NCBI RefSeq assembly: GCF_011044155.1
Contig: NZ_CP049056.1
Coordinates: forward strand, 3,042,001-3,106,000
Direction of reading: 5' to 3'
Source of the DNA: Pikeienuella piscinae
GTDB taxonomy: Bacteria > Pseudomonadota > Alphaproteobacteria > Rhodobacterales > Rhodobacteraceae
Length of the DNA: 64,000 bases
Shown in pieces: positions 61,941 through 64,000 of the stretch. The notes under the pieces were generated by a model. It was given only the letters and a program-made list of their open reading frames with translations. It searched no databases and had not been told where the DNA came from. The position numbers were made by a program, and so were the translations under genes. Within the stretch, counting starts at the first letter, position 1. The number at the start of each line of letters is the position of its first letter.

Positions 61941-62963
61941 ATGGACGATAATTCTGTCTCCTTGAATTGGAAGTGCGTTCGAGCCTCTCTCGAGGCATTT
62001 TCCGAAGCCGCATACACTTCAACTCGGCGCAGCTATGCATTTCGGATGGTAAGCCAAGCTCAAGCTGTCCCGGTGGCAAATAGCATGGCAGACTGGTTTG
62101 GCTCTGGGAAACATGGCGCTCCATCGGGACATTCGAACGGCGCAATCCGCGCCTCGATCTATAATCAATCCCTTTACGCACAGCAGATAAATGGATTCCT
62201 TAATGTATCTCGGTTGGCTTGCTACGAGCATGCCAAAGGAGCGATATCATCAATTGACGAGGGTTCAGCCATTGTTTCTTTTTCGTTGCTTCGGGGGTTG
62301 ATTGAGAGGGCATCGCTCGCGGAGACCGTTAGGTCCAAACTTTCTGGCCCCTGGCGAGACAAAGCGAAATAAAAGGGATTTCATGAAGTTTTCTACGAGA
62401 CTAGCATTGCAGAACTCATAGGAAAAAGCCTGTACGGAACACGAATGGATTGGAAAAAGCTGGCAAGTTCCGACTTTACGACTGCCAAGGCCCGAGAGCT
62501 TAGCTATGAGCCAAAAGAAAAATTCATGGACCTTTCCGCCAGTCAAATACTGAACCATGTTGATAAACTAGGAAAGCGAGTTCCGGGGAGCCGTGTTGCG
62601 TATGATGTTCTATGTGAATTCTTACACCCAAACGTTGGTGACCTTTTTGCGACGACAACGCATGCAGCTTCCCGCGTGGACGCGTGGGGCACACGTCATT
62701 TGACGCGAGAGATTTCACTTGGCAGGCATGATTTTTCTGGAGCGAAGGACTTGGTCGACTGCCTGTCAAAAGCTCTAGAAATTGTGCGATCCATAACCGA
62801 CGAGCTGCCAGAAATCTTTTCAGATCTTGATGCGTTCGGTAAGGAAGTTAGCGCCCTAAACAATAAATACATGCATCGTGTTAGAAAGAGGCAGGCGCAT
62901 TTGTTCAATAGAAATGACCTATGCCCTTGTTTGTCAGGGCTTACGGTGAACAATTGCAAGTAG
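61941..62963 (+). pseudogene. SEC-C-motif protein gene split by an in-frame TAA
   Basis: 340 codons in a single frame with one stop, TAA at 62370-62372, between RDKAK and GFHEVFYETSIAELIG; coding character continues on both sides. The C-terminus, NRNDLCPCLSGLTVNNCK, is a SEC-C zinc motif (CxC...C, last ligand changed). The middle has ASQILNHVDKLGKRVPGSRV and YDVLCEFLHPNVGDL. Base composition is clearly AT-richer than everything else in the window, so it came from elsewhere. Either a pseudogene or two polypeptides; the second part has an ATG at 62445. Role unknown, possibly defence-related as many SEC-C proteins of islands. Confidence 0.6.
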
Positions 62964-63090
62964 TATTTGATAGTCGCCATCATCTCGAAATTCGTTATTT
63001 GGCGGACTAAGCTGAAATGCACTAGGTCGTGGGGCTGCTTGGTTCACTAAAGGCTTAAGTCAGAATCTGAGAGCCTGGCTCGAAACTCGG

Positions 63091-63400
63091 TCAAACATAA
63101 CAATACCTTGCGAGGCGTCTGGTGAGCAGTCGGATATGCGCGACGTTCGCCCACGCCTCGGACGAGGCGATGGATCGCTCCCAGTCCTTGGCGAGACGGC
63201 GGCATCTTCCAAGCCATGCGAAGGTGCGCTCGACAACCCATCGCCTTGGAATGATCTCGAACCCTTCGGCGCGATCAGATCGCTTGATGATCTCGATGCG
63301 CCAGTCGCCGAACCCGGTCAGGGCGCGGCGCAGTTTCTTCCCGGCATAGCCGCCGTCTGCGAAGACGTGGCGCAGCCACGGCCAGCGTCTGCGGATGACC
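63091..63400 (-). pseudogene. 3' remnant of an IS5-family (IS427-like) transposase
   Basis: Minus-strand coding: RRWPWLRHVFADGGYAGKKL, RRWVVERTFAWLGRCRRLAK, WERSIASSEAWANVAHIRLL, then stop. This is the last ~100 residues of the DDE transposase, including the final catalytic Glu of VERTF. The 5' part is missing at ~63400, where the IS6-type element begins. It is unrelated in detail to the IS5 element at 56.5 kb. Confidence 0.8.
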
Positions 63401-63489
63401 GATCAAACCCGCCATCGGCATCTCCCGCAGCGGCTCTGTCAGACAAAACCGGCTTGAGCACGGGAGGCCCGGCTCGTAGCCTCCTCGGA

Positions 63490-64000
63490 TGAGCGCGCGC
63501 AGCCCCTTCCGATACTTCAAAACCAGCCCGGCCATCATCCGCTTGGCCGTGATGATGTACGTCCGGTTTCCGTTATCGTTGCGGAACGTCGAGGACCTCC
63601 TCCACGAGCGTGGGATCGACGTGAGCCACGAGACGATCCGATTCTGGTGGATCAGGTTCGGCCCGATGTTCGCCGCCGAGATCCGTCGCAAGCGCGCAGA
63701 CCGGATGCGCGCGTTTTCCAACTGGCGGTGGCATCTCGACGAGGTCTTCGTGAAGGTGAACGGTGAGCGCCGCTATCTCTGGCGCGCCGTCGATCACGAA
63801 GGTGAGGTGCTGGAGGCCGTAGTGACCAAGCGCCGAGACAAGCGCGCCGCATTGAAACTGCTCAGAAAACTGATGAAGCGCTACGGACGGCCGGCGGAAA
63901 TTGTCACCGACCGCCTTCCCTCCTATCGGGCCGCGCTCAGGACTCTCGGCGCAGAGGGCATGCAGTTGACGGGCCGCTGGCTGAACAACCGAATCGAGAA
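63490..64000 (+). CDS. IS6-family transposase, 3' end beyond window
   Basis: 170 codons open to the window edge: FKTSPAIIRLAVMMYVRFPL, LLHERGIDVSHETIRFWW, then the DDE core with WHLDEVFVKVNGERRYLWRA (first Asp) and EIVTDRLPSYRAAL (second Asp). Typical IS6/IS26-group transposase for this order. GGCTCTGTCAGAC at 63432-63444 is a likely left inverted repeat. IS6 elements move by cointegrate formation and pair up to mobilise islands; only one copy is visible. Partial. Confidence 0.88.

Overview
The window is a mosaic of accessory DNA from a GC-rich alphaproteobacterium, most likely a Rhodobacterales (Paracoccus/Roseobacter-type). The basis is the gene-transfer-agent-like tail proteins (TIM-barrel host-specificity protein, DUF2793, NlpC/P60 peptidase, DUF2163), the codon usage and the metal-resistance gene set. 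No rRNA, intact tRNA or CRISPR array was seen. Very little looks like core chromosome: prophage pieces alternate with cargo blocks.

Layout. (1) 1-4605: right end of prophage tail/lysis module 1 (tail fibre/host specificity, DUF2793, DUF6127-like, M15 endolysin, nested spanin pair). (2) 4632-16407: copper and zinc/cadmium resistance island (DUF411, Cu P-type ATPase, APC permease, TVP38-like, DUF302, a 42-aa membrane peptide, multicopper oxidase, small Cys/His protein, cytochrome c, ion channel, Zn/Cd ATPase, MerR regulator with its 19-bp-spacer promoter, YnfA). (3) 16533-16735: boundary repeat A. (4) 16865-17904: head-tail fragment of a prophage, then a TetR/quinone oxidoreductase pair, an N-terminal groEL fragment and groES. 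(5) 20864-31105: accessory module copy 1 (Crp/Fnr regulator, small proteins, HflK/HflC, a seven-repeat Cys-rich exported protein, two transglutaminase-like proteins), then boundary repeat B (31158-31361). (6) 31474-40268: a seven-gene coupled type I restriction operon that includes a Ser/Thr kinase, next to a 5'-truncated serine recombinase and its small partner. (7) 41972-49300: prophage tail/lysis module 2, a close duplicate of module 1. (8) 49460-61240: accessory module copy 2, with HflKC missing and a DUF1611/PLP-racemase cassette plus a broken IS5 insertion in its place; then boundary repeat C (from 61293). (9) 61941-64000: an AT-richer SEC-C gene with an in-frame stop, an IS5 remnant and an IS6-family transposase running off the window.

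The most interesting signal is regulatory. The two accessory modules each carry a Crp/Fnr-family regulator with a near-identical recognition helix. Seven promoters in the two modules carry an FNR-geometry dyad (CTRAC-N4-GTYAG and close variants) centred 29.5-30.5 bp upstream of a plausible -10 hexamer, as expected for class II activation at about -41.5. This suggests a self-contained regulon of envelope/stress-type genes of unknown purpose that travels with prophage-derived islands.

Three cargo blocks each end in the same tRNA-3'-end-like repeat. This suggests that several prophage-derived elements accreted at one kind of attachment site; the attachment role is an inference.
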